DNA from: Lagopus muta
Lineage: Eukaryota; Chordata; Aves; Galliformes; Phasianidae
Assembly: GCF_023343835.1 (NCBI RefSeq)
Contig: NC_064434.1
Location: 19,511,505-19,575,504 of the forward strand
Direction of reading: 5' to 3'
DNA length: 64,000 nt
Part shown: positions 1 through 12,726 of the stretch, one piece after another
Layout of the letters: each line of letters opens with the position of its first letter
Position numbering within the stretch: the first letter of the stretch is position 1
Program-made: the position numbers and the translations under genes
Notes under the pieces: generated by a model
The model's database searches: none
What the model saw: the letters and a program-made list of their open reading frames with translations, nothing else
Told to the model about the DNA's origin: nothing

Positions 1-3000
1 GAGCTGTAAGAAGCACAAATTCATATTTCACTCCTACACTGTGTTCAACTATGTACCAAGTAAAGATTACTTGAAAACAGAATCAATCTATTCATTCTCT
101 TCTCTTGCAGAAGAGGAAGGATGGACATTAGGTTCTTCTCAGTAAAAATGCTGCAGTTCAACTGAGGTGTTCAATCGAGATGCACAAGCTACTACAGTAT
201 TCACTCCCTCTTTTTATTGTGCATTTGAATCCATTTTATGAAAATTTTGAAGAAAACGGAGCCTAAAATGGAGCCCTGTGGAATCCTACCAGTGAGTGTG
301 TGGGGCAGGATGAAAAGTGTCATGTGGTATAAAATCATTATTGGTACCAACAAATTTTGCCAATTCCAATTTATTCAGTACACAGGTCTTAGTGGATCTT
401 GTGGCAGTACAATACTGCAATCAGAACCAAAGTGGAACACTGCACTGAGTATCTGTGTCCTGGAAATGAAACTAGTGGTATGTAGATGCAACAAATGAGG
501 ACACAATTTTGGTAGCAATAAGAAAAATTGCAGTAGTTTTGGTCAGCTAGTTCATACTGCTCAAATCAACTGAGTATCTCAAGAATGCACTCAGATTGCT
601 TGTAATGCACTTTGGCTAGATTACAGCAATAAATTTTGTGTGCTGATATTCCTGTCTTTTGCTGTATCAATATTACTTCTACTTTTTCAGCTCTCCACAG
701 ATCCCTAGGAAGAGGGTGAGCAAGACTGATACATGCCACACATAATGCATATCCTACAATACCGAGCAATTGAGATTCTACAATGAAGTAAGGGACTTCC
801 TTTCCATTAGTCTACTACATTTCCACAGAAGGCTGTTACAGAGCATACTCCAATTATGATCCTATTTCCATTTGCAGAGCTCAAATAGAAGGAAGATAGC
901 ATGAAACTAGCAAACAAAATTATTTAACAAATGTACTGGGAAAGGGAGATGGATGAAGGGCAATTTTCAAAGGTTCCTTGACAAGGGTACAGTTGCACAA
1001 GGGGCTTTTTGGTACTTTAAAAAGACTGAAACCCGTATCTTTTGTAGAGAGAAATAACCAAAGGCAAAGGATATCAGATCAAGAAATTTCCCAAGTGGAA
1101 GCTGAATGGAGACACTCTGCTGAAAACTCTATCAATGCAAGGCTGTAAGCCTACAAACTGTCATAAATTACAACAGCTGCTATAACAGAATAGTGATAAA
1201 ATGAAACCATTGGGTAGGCTTGATTCTGGCTTCCAGTATGAGGCAGCAGCACTTCCACAAGGACTGGATCAGCAGCATGTTCTGTACGTTATGTAAAACA
1301 CACAAAAAACTGCTATATATTAGAAGAGACATGGTTACAACTATGCATGCATTGTTTTTCTTGCTATCTTCATTTTCCTTATCCACTCAGCCATACTGAT
1401 TGTAAATCTGCTTTTACAGTGTCTAGAGTATTTAAACAGCATGGCAATATAGAATAATAGAAAATCTGCATCCAAACTGCTTTCCTTTTGCACCTATACT
1501 TAAAATGTGAGAATTTAAAATGCTACAAGTCATATTAAACAGAAAAAGCAACACAAGCATTAATAGTGAGAGGATAAGTCAGAGTCACATCAAGACACAT
1601 CAGCAGTCAATATGAAAATGCCATGTATATTAACAGTGACAGAAACCTCTCCAATATCTGCAAAACAATTTTATCTCTTGCTTTTGCAGATGATGAACTC
1701 AGATAGAGAACAATGAAGCGCTTAAACAGCCAGAGATGCAGAGACAAAGCAGTAAATTTACTGACTTGTCTTTCCACTTAATTCAGTACCCTATTGACTT
1801 TATCCAGCTGCACCACAACAATTTAAGTACAAAAGCTTAGGTCTTGATTGTGTTCATTACGAAATCAGGAGCTGAAAGCAGTCAAGCGGCACTGAATTTC
1901 CAAACTGCTGGGGGTCTGCTTGAGTGAGGCAGCAATTACAACAGCATTTGCTGTTTGATTTTTTGCTTGGATCTAAGAAGGTTGTGTCATTGGCTGCTTG
2001 TTCACTAGTTCTTCTTCCTTCTTATCAGTTGCCTGCTGTCACTATGACAACAGAAAGGCTGCAACACAGCTGCAAGGAGGGAAAAAGGGGAGTGTACTCC
2101 ACTTGAGAGGGGAAAAGGGACTGAGTGGGTGGGGGCAAGAAGTGGTATTGGAAGTTAAATGCATTCAGGATAGAAAAGACCACAGTACCTCTTGATTCTG
2201 TGATGCTGATTCATCAGAGGAGGGGATGCTTATAAAAAATGTTTGAAATCACTATAATTGTGCCCCACCACACCAAAAAAGAAAAGCAAGAAAAAATTTC
2301 CACAAAGATAAGAGCCCTAATTTTCTCTTCCGCCTTCATTTATTGCCACCTGATTAGCTGAACCTACTCCAATCAAATTACAGATATGTAAACTGAAGAT
2401 TCAGTTTACAATGCTGACTGTATCATGGAAGATGGAATGAGAAACAAAGGAATGAAGGGCAAGTGTACCACAGAAAGGAAAGGTAGAAGAGCAGAGTAAA
2501 AGGAGCAGAGTAAAAATGTCTCAGCAAAATGCACTTGGTTATTGGTTCTTTTCCTGTTTCTGCACACATTTTCCTTTTGGGTTCCATCAAGTGTTTTCTT
2601 TGTTGAAACACAAAGGCATACACTAAGAATAGGGGAGCACAGCCTAAGCACTACAGAAACACACAGGAAGGAGGTCTCTCTCATTTCAAAGGTACGCTTT
2701 TGTCATCCAGGTACGTAATGCTTTCACAAAAGTATGCATAAAATTAATTAAATGAGTTACAGCTTTTGTATATATGTATATATTTTCTTACAATTTTAGA
2801 AATACAAATCAAAGATTTTTCCTAAATAACACACAGCCATTACCTGTACATGACATTAGTATAATCTCTGTTATTCCTTAACACATTTTCAGCATTTACC
2901 ACCTTTCCTATCATACAATATGGACTAAAACTCCGGGGCAGAATTCTTCTCTATTAATACTTCTAAAGATGCTTTCCAGAGTGGATTTATTTTTCATGGG

Positions 3001-3054
3001 GTATCTAACAGTATCTTAATATTGCAAACTATCACACAGGAAGAACTGGAAGAT
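1..3054. other. AT-rich unique sequence, no gene seen
   Basis: Only ORFs below about 90 codons, with no motif or codon pattern. No repeat family recognised. A 12-bp direct duplication (agcagagtaaaa) occurs at 2490-2515. It may be intron or downstream sequence of the minus-strand gene. Confidence 0.6.
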
Positions 3055-3178
3055 GCTGGATGTGGCTCTGGGCAGTCTGGTCTAGCGGTTGGCAACCTTG
3101 CTCACAGCAGCTGGGTTGAAACGAGATGATCATTATGGTCCTTTTCAACCCAGGCCATTCTATGATTCTGTGATTCCA
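3055..3178 (+). mobile_element. CR1 LINE 3' end, sense
   Basis: Shows the characteristic CR1 3' tail: a block resembling ctctgggcagtctggtctag, then tggtccttttcaaccc and the terminal attctatgattctgtgatt octamer-like repeats. About 120 bases, strongly 5' truncated, as is usual for CR1. No coding capacity. Confidence 0.8.
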
Positions 3179-3714
3179 TGAACTACTGAAGACTTCAGAA
3201 GCATTAAACAACTTGTATCTATGCCATAACACATGAGTCCTGTAATAAACCCATATGCTTGTGGATATATTGGCATTTAGAAGATGTAAATAGTTACAGG
3301 CAGTGAAAGTTAGAAATGAGTGGTTTGTTCGTTATATATAAACCTTAACTTCATGATTCATACTTAAGAGTTTAGAATGATAGGCCAATCCTGTTTTTAA
3401 AGATTGTCCGTAGGCAGAAGTGAATGTCTTGATGAATTTAATGCTCACCTTCAGGACACAACTTGTTTGGTGCTTGTAATACTACTGCAAGATACTGGTA
3501 GTCTGGGGATGTTCTATAAAAGAGACTGCCCAAACTACACCTACCTCAAACACATATATAATCTGCATCACATGTAGTGCACTAAAAGAATTACATCCCC
3601 CCACCTCCCCAACCAGTCACACAAATCAGCTAGCTTTTGCAGCATGTCCTGGCCCATGATGTCAGACGCACATGTAGGTGGTATGGCAGTAGAGGCTGAA
3701 CCTTCCCACTTACT

Positions 3715-4110
3715 GATGGGAACAATTATGAGTTCTTGCCCTGCAACAGATGGCAGCAGAGGGGTAGACTGACAAAATGGTGTCTGCCATGGAACAGTGT
3801 ACAATGGAAAGGTATGTCAATGAATTCCTCAGTGTGGAAAAAATTGCACCCACTGACATTCATTGATGCTTGCTGAACACTTCTGGAGACCAAACAGTGG
3901 ATTGAGAGCACAGTGAGGCTGTGGGTGGTGCGTTTTAGAAGTGACAACAGCTGCAGTGGATCACTGCGGATGCTGTAGATTTTCACAAGCACTGCATGCA
4001 GGCTCTTGTTCATCACTGGTGAAAAGGCATAGGAAATGGTGGTGACTATGTTGAAAAACAGGGCTTTGTAGCTGAGAATTTGCTCAATTCTTCTGGTAGC
4101 AGTGTAAGAC
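3715..4110 (+). mobile_element. Mariner-family DNA transposon, internally deleted and decayed
   Basis: From about 3740 the sequence matches the start of the common bird mariner: the 5' leader with a CAGATGGCAGCAGAGGGG-type stretch, then an ATG at 3805 reading MERYVNEFLSVEKIAPTDIH, which is the helix-turn-helix N-terminus of a mariner transposase. It then jumps to the transposase C-terminus (HCMQALVHHW, NGGDYVEKQ), so the whole catalytic DD34D core is missing. Several stops and frameshifts follow. This is a non-autonomous deletion derivative, not a gene. Terminal inverted repeats are not clear, so the ends are approximate. Identification is from memory of the family. Confidence 0.75.
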
Positions 4111-4138
4111 TGCAAATATGAGCACCACTGGATCCAGA

Positions 4139-4164
4139 TTTTTATTTTTATTTTTATTTTTAAA
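4139..4164. repeat. (TTTTTA)n microsatellite
   Basis: Four units of ttttta immediately right of the mariner remnant; it may mark decay of that element's 3' end. Confidence 0.85.
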
Positions 4165-6708
4165 TAAGACAGAGACAACAAGTGATTAAATAAGGCATCT
4201 TAATTCTAAAAAATGCAACCTTGATCTTACTAATTTCAGAAAGAAATCTGAGGTAATTTTACCTATTAGGAATATCATTGCATCTATCAATTGTAAGGTC
4301 AGAAAAGAGGACTTTTAAGAGGGAAAACATCTGAAGTACAGAATTGTTCAGATATACCCATCCAACATCTTTACTTGTTTGTAGCTGTAACTAGCTCCAA
4401 AACGTCAATAACAGTTAATCTGCAGACAAAATTGGCTGCAGAGAAAGAAGTTGCTTAACCTCATAGACAACTCCTCTATTAAGTTATTGATTTATCTATG
4501 AACATCAAGAACATTATGGAAAGGCTTATATTAACAACCCTAACAGAGATGTCATAGCTGCAACAAGCTTCTTTCCAAGGCTGACAACTGCTTGGAGCAG
4601 TCAGCAGCTCAGGAAAAGGCAGCATTTACAGACAGGAGCCAAGCATTCATTTCTGTAAGGACAGTGTGAACATACAGAACTCTATCATGAATAATTGCAT
4701 CATGCATTAACACACTGCAACAGTGTAAACAGTGACAACCAAACTGGTAGAGAATCGGAACTAGAACATCCAAAATAAATTAGGGGAATTAGAACATCAA
4801 ATATTATTATTATTATTATTATTATTATTATCATTTTTAAAGTTACTTGCTTACTAGAAGTACAGAAACAAAATCACTATTTCTTCTTGATGTATTGAAA
4901 AGCAATTTTTCAATGTAACAAAACTTCTACAGCAAGTTTACAAAGTGCAAACCCTTTATCTTTCCTTTCTAGAAGGAGAAAGACCCACATAAACTAGGAA
5001 GAGAGAAAAACAAACATTACAGCAAAACAGTTTTAGGAGAAGCTGAATGGGGGAACAGGAAACTCTTCCAGCAAATTGTGAAAAAATAGAGATATATGCT
5101 TATAAATAATACTAATGTGTTAATACTGTGATTTGAAATATGATTTGGTTGATGTGCTGCAAAACACTGATTATAACACTAAATTAAGAGTTGCATTTTA
5201 GCATTTCAGTTACTAATGTTATTTGGATATAATGAGGTTCTAAATTAGAATATATATATATATTTCATCTGTAAGCACCCCTTTGTTGCTCGATTTATTA
5301 TCTAATGGAAGAAATCTGGATGGAAGGGACTTAATTAATTTTTGTTTGTAAATGCAATACCCTCAAATCCAGATCTCCACAGCTTCCACTTACAGATACT
5401 CAGAAGAGCAACTGTTAATATGCTTAAATTCCTTAAACTTCAATGGAAATGACTTTTTTTGTAGTTAAGTTCTTTTCTGAACTGAAATCTCTCATTTAAG
5501 ATCAGTTGCAGTCACTGTTGATTACTGTTACTTGAGATCTACAACAAAGACAATATATATTTTAACACCACTGAGATAAGTGTAAGCATTCATTGATTGA
5601 TCATCGTTTAGAATTGCAGGGATTTTTAATATAAATCTCTTATATCTTCTACTGTTACTTCCTTCAATTAAATTAAAAAAAAAAAAAGCAAGCAAAAACT
5701 TTGATCCAATATTAGTTTCTGCAATGACATAACTTTGGGAAATCTGCTGTAACTGGAGTATTGAAACTTGGATGCTGGAACAAGTCAGAATGTTAAGGCA
5801 CCTAGAATGACAACTGTAAGACATAAGTTACTAATATATATGAAAAATACAAATATTCACAGCTTTGAATCCTCTTTCCTTGCCTGTGAATTCATAGCAT
5901 TGAAATATAGTTTGAGACTGCTTAAAAAACATAGCTGTCAATGTAAAAATTGTATTCTAAGCAAGGGTCTAAGGGGACTGGCAGGAAAACTGGCATTTTC
6001 ATCAGTGATTAATACTAAAATTAGTGTTGCAACAAACAAACAAAACAATGAGAATAAGCAAATCTTACAAAAGCCCTACTTGGTAACGTGGTCCTTAAAA
6101 AACAAATGCTAACACACACACTTTAACCAAAGTCAAATACAGCTGCTTTATCAGGAAACATTTTCCAGGAGATCAATGCATCAAATGATCTGAGCTCCTG
6201 GGGTAATACTGTGGGAAAAAAAAGTTGGAGCAATTTCAAGCCATAGAAAAGAGACAGTTGTGGGTAGAAATACAAAGACTCTTGCACTTCAACACATGGC
6301 CTTGTTGAAACTGCAAATAGTACAAGCAGCAGTGAGGTCATATTTCAAAAGAGGATGCAGTGAAAAAAAAGGAGATACAGGAAAGAGCTACAGAAGTGAC
6401 TTGAGGACTAAAGTAAGTATTTTAGAGCAACACACCATCAGTGAATCTGTTATATCAAATTAAAAAAGATTGATGGATGAGGACATTATTGCACTTTTTG
6501 TGGGAAGAAAATATTGTTTAATAAAGGTTCTTAACTCAAAGGAAGAAAAGCAGAACAACACCATATTAAAATTGTCTTTTTTTTTTTTTTTAATTTTATT
6601 TTAAATATCTCTCATGGACACGGCTAGTAATTTCCTGGGATGCATTTTGCATCTCTGTTCAGTAACTAAACTGACTTGAGAGAGAGATCTCTAAGTCCAT
6701 TCCCTCAC
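4165..6708. other. AT-rich unique sequence, no gene seen
   Basis: Contains only microsatellites (ATT at 4802, TA at 5249-5263, poly(T) at 6577-6591) and chance ORFs up to 114 codons. Possible intron of the minus-strand gene. Confidence 0.6.
4802..4831. repeat. (ATT)n microsatellite
   Basis: Ten uninterrupted tat/att units in an otherwise unique AT-rich stretch. Confidence 0.9.
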
Positions 6709-6751
6709 CTTGAACCTCTTACTGCAGCAGCAGTTCTTTTTAGTAACAGAA
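6709..6751 (-). CDS. Candidate short coding exon (43 bp) of the same gene
   Basis: A 43-nt segment with a strong T-rich acceptor (TTATTTATTTCTGTTTAG) and donor (TTCAAG then GTGAGG). It opens in phase 2, exactly what the 31-nt candidate exon leaves, and reads SVTKKNCCCSKRFK, ending in phase 0. The run of three cysteines next to basic residues resembles a palmitoylation-type or cytoplasmic juxtamembrane motif, but no membrane span is seen. I find no convincing next exon in phase 0 further left, so the 3' end of the gene is probably outside the window or missed. Confidence 0.28.
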
Positions 6752-8795
6752 CTAAACAGAAATAAATAACAAAAATCAAAAGTCCAGATGTCACGTTCAT
6801 TAACAACTGACTCGTTTGCATCTCTCACATGCAACTGCACTGCCTTGGGCCAACAAACAAATTTAAGTAGGTGAAGTTATTTCCCAGACAAGTACCTTTC
6901 ATATTATTTCTGACTTGTCAGTTCTCAAAATGTAGAGGAAAATAGTTTGCTTACTTCCATTTCTCTAACTTGATTTCTTTACAGCATGGGAATAAAGTAT
7001 ATAAACTGGACTCTCTTCCTCCTAGCTAAAGCATTAACTCATAGTCAAGTTTGTCCTACTCCCCTAACGGGTAGGACAATGTACAGATAGGTCTTGCTTC
7101 TTCTCTCTGTGTAGAAGACTTCAGACAAACTGGTAGGTTATTAAAACATAGTAACAGCAGGACACCATCAGACAATTAATGCACTGCGGATCAAGATTAT
7201 GATGGAAAAATAAGTGAGATTTGACAAGAAAAAGGATTATGAAATAAGAAATTACCTTACAGTACATTTCTCTTTTAGTTTTCTATTCTTCCAGGTGCCC
7301 CCACTTTAACATAGACTGTTACATGTGCAGTCTATTTTCCAAAGTCCCTGGGTCAAGTATTTGCTCTGCTATTAATCTAAGAAACATCAAATAGCTCTTT
7401 GGGAATTGCATAAAGGTATGAATTTAATATTAAAGCATTTTGTGAAGAAATAACATTCCAGTCTAACTTGTGCATAATAAAATTATTTTGTATGTTATAT
7501 CTTAATATATTTGCTTGTACTATTAAACATGAAATGTTGCTGGAGAAATCAATTGTCTTTCAGACGGAGTACAGCTACGTTTTTAGCATTTAATTGTAAT
7601 TAAAAATATAGCCTTTTACCTGTCTTCAAATAACTAGCAAGAGCTAAATCTTATAAAATAAACAAAACAAAACAAAGTCATTTCTTTATATTAAGTTAAT
7701 GAACACGCAATTAAACTTTCCTGAATTCTCCTTTTATTGAGAACATCTTTCGATAAGTGATAGTGTATCTGCTAAGGAACTACTCCTAAAGAAATATTTC
7801 TCAGCAAACAAATAATAAAAACAAATGAATTGAATCAGAGATCAAAATTAGAGAGTTTCAACCTACGCAGATACTGACTTTGATACTCATCTATAGCTTG
7901 ACATCACACATTTTTATGCCTTCATCAAAAGTATAAAATCTATAGCTAGAAGAGAGTTAGCAATACATTAATATGTGCCACAGCAATTATATTAAAAATA
8001 AATCTCTTTTTATTTCTTCTCTTCAATATTCCATTCAATTCCTTCAACAAAACATTGATCTGACCACACCATTATAGTGACTCAATTCTGCCAAAACATT
8101 CAAATCAAGGAAGATCCTAAAAAAGCTTAGGTGTAATTTATTGCTCTAAGAACAAGGATAAATTTAACTTTCATTATTTTATTGGAAGACAAAAGAGTTT
8201 TAGATTTTCCTTCTCATTACTAAAGATTAATTACCACCTGCTAACATAAACAAACCCAAAAGAGCAACTTTATTTAACTTCACTAAGTCATTTATGCATA
8301 TACTACAAGTTAACCATACCCTTACCTATTTGACACAAGAGGGAAAAATATTTGGAAAAGTATTTGAAATGTTAAAAGCAGCTTACAGACATAGATGGAG
8401 AAAATGTCACACTGAAATCCTGTAGATCTACTTTTTTAGTACTTCTTGACAAGGTTCATTTAATTATGACAAGACCAACCATAACCTACAAGTTTAGATA
8501 AAAAGAAGAATCAAATATGTTTGATATGTTTGTATTTGCTAACAAGAAGTTTATGTACGACTGTAATTAACTTCGACTTTCAAATAACTTTTTAAAAAGG
8601 GTAATATCTAAATTCATATTCTAGTGACTGAATATTTCCTTTCTTCACAGATGAATGTAATGCAGTCAAGTATCCGCCATGATGCATCTATTCCTCCTGA
8701 TAATCTTATTATATTAATTTAGATAGACACATATTTGGTTTTCTTAATTTATGGGAAAAGTTATGTAAGAAATCTGTGCTGACATGTAATTAAGT

Positions 8796-9040
8796 TCACA
8801 GAATGACAGAATGGCAGAGGTTGGGACCTCTGGGTCCGTCTGGTCCAACCCCTGCTCCAGCAGGGACACCCAGACACGGGTGCCCAGGGCCACATCCAGG
8901 CAGCTTCTGGAAATCTCCAAACTACCCTACCTTTGGGCAGCCTATGCTGGGGTTCCATCATTCACACTGTACTTAAATGCTTCCTCATGTTCAGACAGAC
9001 CCGCGTGTTCTATTTTGTGCCCACTCTGCCTTGTCCACTA
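8796..9040 (-). mobile_element. CR1 LINE 3' end, antisense
   Basis: Begins with the reverse complement of the CR1 tail (cacagaatgacagaatgg), followed by gtccaacccctgctccagca and ccagggccacatccaggcag, standard CR1 3' UTR blocks. Two short ORFs across it are products of this repeat. Confidence 0.85.
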
Positions 9041-9592
9041 AAATCTGCAACTGAAGAATTTTAATCTCAAAATACAGTTGGATTATTTTAATGAGATAGG
9101 CTCAATAAACAACAAAGTCATTTTCTGTTTATTAGAATTTCAGCAGAATTTATTTCCCTTTTGTCTGGGTGTGAAAGCTAAAAATGGCTATCAGGGTGCT
9201 AGATGCAGCATGAAATCTGTAGTAAATGGATGTGGACTTGAACAAATTAAATTTTAAAAAAAAAAAAAAAAAAAAGCACAGCCTCTCAGAGCTTTAACCT
9301 TATCTGAGTTGAATGAACATAAACTGAAGATGTACTCTTGCCATTTATCATTGTCAGATTTTAACTAATCCACTTAGCTATCTGAGGGGTTTTGTTGTAT
9401 ATTTGAAAGCCACACAGATTTTGACCTCAGAGTTCATCCCTAGACATTTGCTCAACTACATTTCTAGTCTCAATAAATGCATGTCTGATTATTTCTTTGT
9501 TTTACTTCTCTAAAATTATTTCATAGAAAATTCAGGAATTAAATGGCACACTTAATGATGACACAACATCTTTGAGAAAGGCAACATTGCTT

Positions 9593-9934
9593 AGAATCAT
9601 AGAATCACAAAATCATAGAATCACTCAGGTTGGAAAAGACCTTAAAGATCATCAAGTCCAACCACAGCCTAACCATACTACCCTAATTAACAACCTTCTG
9701 CTAAATCATATCCCTGAGCAACACATCCAAATGAATTTTAAACACATTCAGGGATGGTGACTCAACCAGCTCCCTGTGGAGCCTATTCCAGTGCTTAACA
9801 ACCCTTTCTGTAAAGAAGTGTTTCCTGATATCCAACCTAAACTTACACTGGTGCAACTTAAAGTCGTAAGTGCTTAAGTGGCAAGATCTCTGAGCTTTCA
9901 TCCCTACAGACATACAGAAGAGTTTAAACAACAT
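9593..9934 (-). mobile_element. CR1 LINE 3' end, antisense, with extended octamer tail
   Basis: Starts with several copies of the CR1 terminal octamer (agaatcatagaatcac...) at 9593-9624, then ggttggaaaagaccttaaag and a continuous 3' region through ttcctgatatccaacctaaa. On the minus strand a remnant of the C-terminal reading [19 protein letters not shown] is visible. The 5' truncation point abuts a 25-base T run (9937-9961). Confidence 0.88.
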
Positions 9935-10628
9935 ACTTTTTTTTTTTTTTTTTTTTTTTTTGCTTTCCTATGCATGTCTCATCACATTTTTATGTATTTT
10001 TTGTCTGTTACGTTTTACACTCAAATCAGAAAATGAAATAATCCACGGTATGACTGCTGAAATTGTTCTTTTCATGCTTTATGAGCATTGCCTGAAATTA
10101 CAGTCTTCACCCCAATTTTGTATATATGCTTAGATTAATGTAAAATTAACCACGCCCCCCACAGCCTTGCAAAATTAGCACTGATGCCTAAAGTCATCTT
10201 TAGATGGAACCAACAAGAGCCTTCAGCTGCAGCAAGATCTAGCACACATAAAAGGACAGTGAAACAAATGCAAATGTAAAAAGGGTGGTAAGAAAATTTA
10301 TCTACATGGAGATTTCCTTGCCTGGTAAGAATACAGCCGATCTTATCTTGCGAAGAGCAAATGGCTCCACACATTACTTCAAATGTAATTTTTTTTTTTA
10401 ATTCTGTGATAACGTGTAAAGTCAAATAGCAAACCAGTCAAAAAATAAAAGCCTCTCAAAACTCCAGATGCATTTGCTAACTGTAACACAGTGGCTAAAG
10501 CTGAAAATCTACTCTTACTGAGCACTGAGACTGGGATCAGATGTAAGAGATCACCATCAAACAGTTGATACTGTCACTAAGCAACACCAGGACACTACTC
10601 TCTGCTATCATAGTTGGAAAGTTTTGTT

Positions 10629-10633
<5 letters not shown>

Positions 10634-10659
<26 letters not shown>

Positions 10660-10662
10660 TTT
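10634..10662. repeat. Poly(T) tract, 29 bases
   Basis: Longest pure T run in the window. Comparable runs occur at 9937-9961 (T), 20480-20507 (A), 36413-36438 (A) and 37551-37572 (A). None is joined to a recognisable retrocopy. Confidence 0.9.
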
Positions 10663-11024
10663 CCCTGAAGTAAGAGAGGGAAAAAAAAGATGAAATGTAA
10701 AACAAGTGACATCATTGCTCAATAATCTACCCATTGTAAAACTTAGATGAATACTTATGCGACCCTTAGAAGGCACGATTTATGCAATCCTAAATTCTAG
10801 TCTGTTCTACTGCTATGCAGTATATCAACGTACAATATGCATCACCATGTATTCATCTATGTGTAGATTTTAAATTGTAGCTGAGTAACTCTACCACAAA
10901 GTTCTGTACCAACACCTCAGTAAGGATGCACAGCAGCCAGTGCACTGAGAGAGCTCTGCTATCAGCTTTTATTTAGAAGTAGCCTAAGTCCCTGCCTAAA
11001 AGTTAATGTGATAGGGCTATTTAC

Positions 11025-11055
11025 CTGCAAGGTACTGTGAGACTTAACTTATCAT
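11025..11055 (-). CDS. Candidate short coding exon (31 bp) of the same gene
   Basis: A 31-nt segment with an excellent acceptor (CCCCTTCTTTATTTTGCAG) and a good donor (TTGCAG then GTAAAT). It starts in phase 1, as needed after the 135-bp exon, and reads DDKLSLTVPC with two bases left over (phase 2). The Ser/Thr/Asp composition fits the preceding exons. At this length an open frame carries little weight, so the call rests on splice-site strength and phase. It could be a chance pair of splice-like sites in an intron. Confidence 0.35.
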
Positions 11056-12591
11056 CTGCAAAATAAAGAAGGGGAATGTCTTTCTGATGACTGAAAGAAG
11101 ACCACATCCAAGAGTAAGAAAACATAATGAAGTACAGAGAAGAGAAACTGCTTCTATATGAGAATAAACCGCAGTTTAAATCTGAAGTGCTATAGGACAG
11201 AAACCCAAAATGCTGTCCAAAGAGAACAATGTAATTCAAATGTGAGTCAGTTAGTTTAGGAACAGACTCGGGATTGAATGTGGATCCCATCTAACAAATG
11301 GAAATGCAGAAGATACAGTTGGGCATTCGAATCTCTTAATTTCAGTAGCAACAAGACGTACTACTATTTTACTTTGATAAAGGCATTTCTTCCCCACTCC
11401 AATAAAAAGATCTCTTAATTTCACAGTGAGAAAGTACATTACTGAAATGCCACCACAGTATTTTGGTAATTCTACTCATATTCTGATTCAGGTATGTATC
11501 ATAGCTTCTTCATGGAATGTTTCCCCACCAAAGGTGAGATGCATACCTACATGTTAGAACCAGGACGCTAACCACAGGTTATGTCATGAATGGAGCTCAG
11601 AATAGGGTACAGACCTGCATTTCAAGCTGAAAATTCACCCCTTTAGGTACTGTTTTCAAAAGGCAAGGCACTGTTGTCTTTCTATATTTCTAAGTTGAAT
11701 CACAGGTTTTCCTTAAATTTAGAGAGTTGCTAGGCTGAAACAAACAGTAGTTCAATAAATACCACTTATTAAATGTTTTATTTCAGGAGGCTCACCTGGA
11801 TATTTCCTTTGCTGTAGATTGCTGTTAATAATATAGTAGCAAATGACAGTAATAGACAATTTAGAAAAAAAATATCCATAGGAACACAGTAATTGAAAAA
11901 AAAAAAAAAAAAAACAAAAAAAACCTAAATTGATTTGTTTTATCTAAGATTAGCACTTACTTCTAAGACAGATGATATCAATTTAATTCTAGCAACTTCA
12001 CTGGGATTGCCATGTTTCTTAACAAAGCTCACTCAGAAACCACTCTAGAGATCATGCCCTGCTTCTCTTGTAGCAGACAAGTTCTAAAGTGACCTGGTCA
12101 CAGTTTCTCATCAGAAAGCCTCTCAAAATCTATGGAATGGTATCTATTTCCATCACAATCAATCAGGTGAATTTCTGCTGTAATTGAGAGAGGTCACTCT
12201 GAAAGAATGTTAAACCTCTGCCCAACTCCACACAACTTCAGCAGTAAGACTTACCAGTAGAGCTGTATCTAACGTTACATCTAAGAACAACATGATGTAA
12301 GTGGGCATAATATACATGTGGTACTCAAATGGGAGGTGCTGAAGACTTCCCAATTTCAATAAGGTCTACAGCACTGTAAGGCTATAACCAAATGCTGAAT
12401 CTGGTCTGCAAGCTAACAAAGGAAATGAATCTAGAAGAATGAACCCATCTCATTTTGCTTATACTGCAAAACAGTGACACCCACTGGCAGCAACACTTTA
12501 AATACTTAATTGTTACAATTTAAATCTACTTGGTAAGGCTTGCGAGAATGTTTCAGAAAAATTAATCACAGCAACAAGCAGACAAACTTAC

Positions 12592-12726
12592 CTGTAGAGT
12601 CAGCACTACCCTGGGAGTTTTCAGAAACTGTAGTGTTATCAGTATCTGGAATAGCTGCAACGTAGCCCTCAGGAGGAGGACTCACAGTGTACACTCTCCT
12701 TGGAGGAGAGATTGTGGTGACACTAC
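12592..12726 (-). CDS. Internal coding exon (135 bp), unidentified minus-strand gene
   Basis: A 135-bp exon with a strong acceptor (TTTTTCTGTTTTGTAG) and a near-consensus donor (ACAG then GTAAGT), open in the frame expected from the 192-bp exon upstream; both ends are phase 1. It encodes about 45 residues including PPRRVYTVSPPPEGYVAA, a proline-rich basic stretch, then an acidic Ser/Thr-rich tail. The proline spacing could suit SH3 or WW binding or proline-directed phosphorylation (for example the TVSPPP part), but this is inference. Low-complexity, hydrophilic composition continues that of the previous exon. The family is not recognised. This is the most convincing exon in the window on splice-site quality. 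Confidence 0.62.

Noticed and set aside
2831..2908. Minus-strand segment with a good donor (GTACAG then GTAATG) and protein-like frame
   Set aside because: The acceptor is weak and the frame needs phase 1 entry, which the candidate exon at 6709-6751 (phase 0 exit) does not supply.
3446..3540. Minus-strand donor (CCTGAAG then GTGAGC) with a possible small exon
   Set aside because: The better acceptor gives an open frame in the wrong phase, and the 36-nt alternative has a poor pyrimidine tract.
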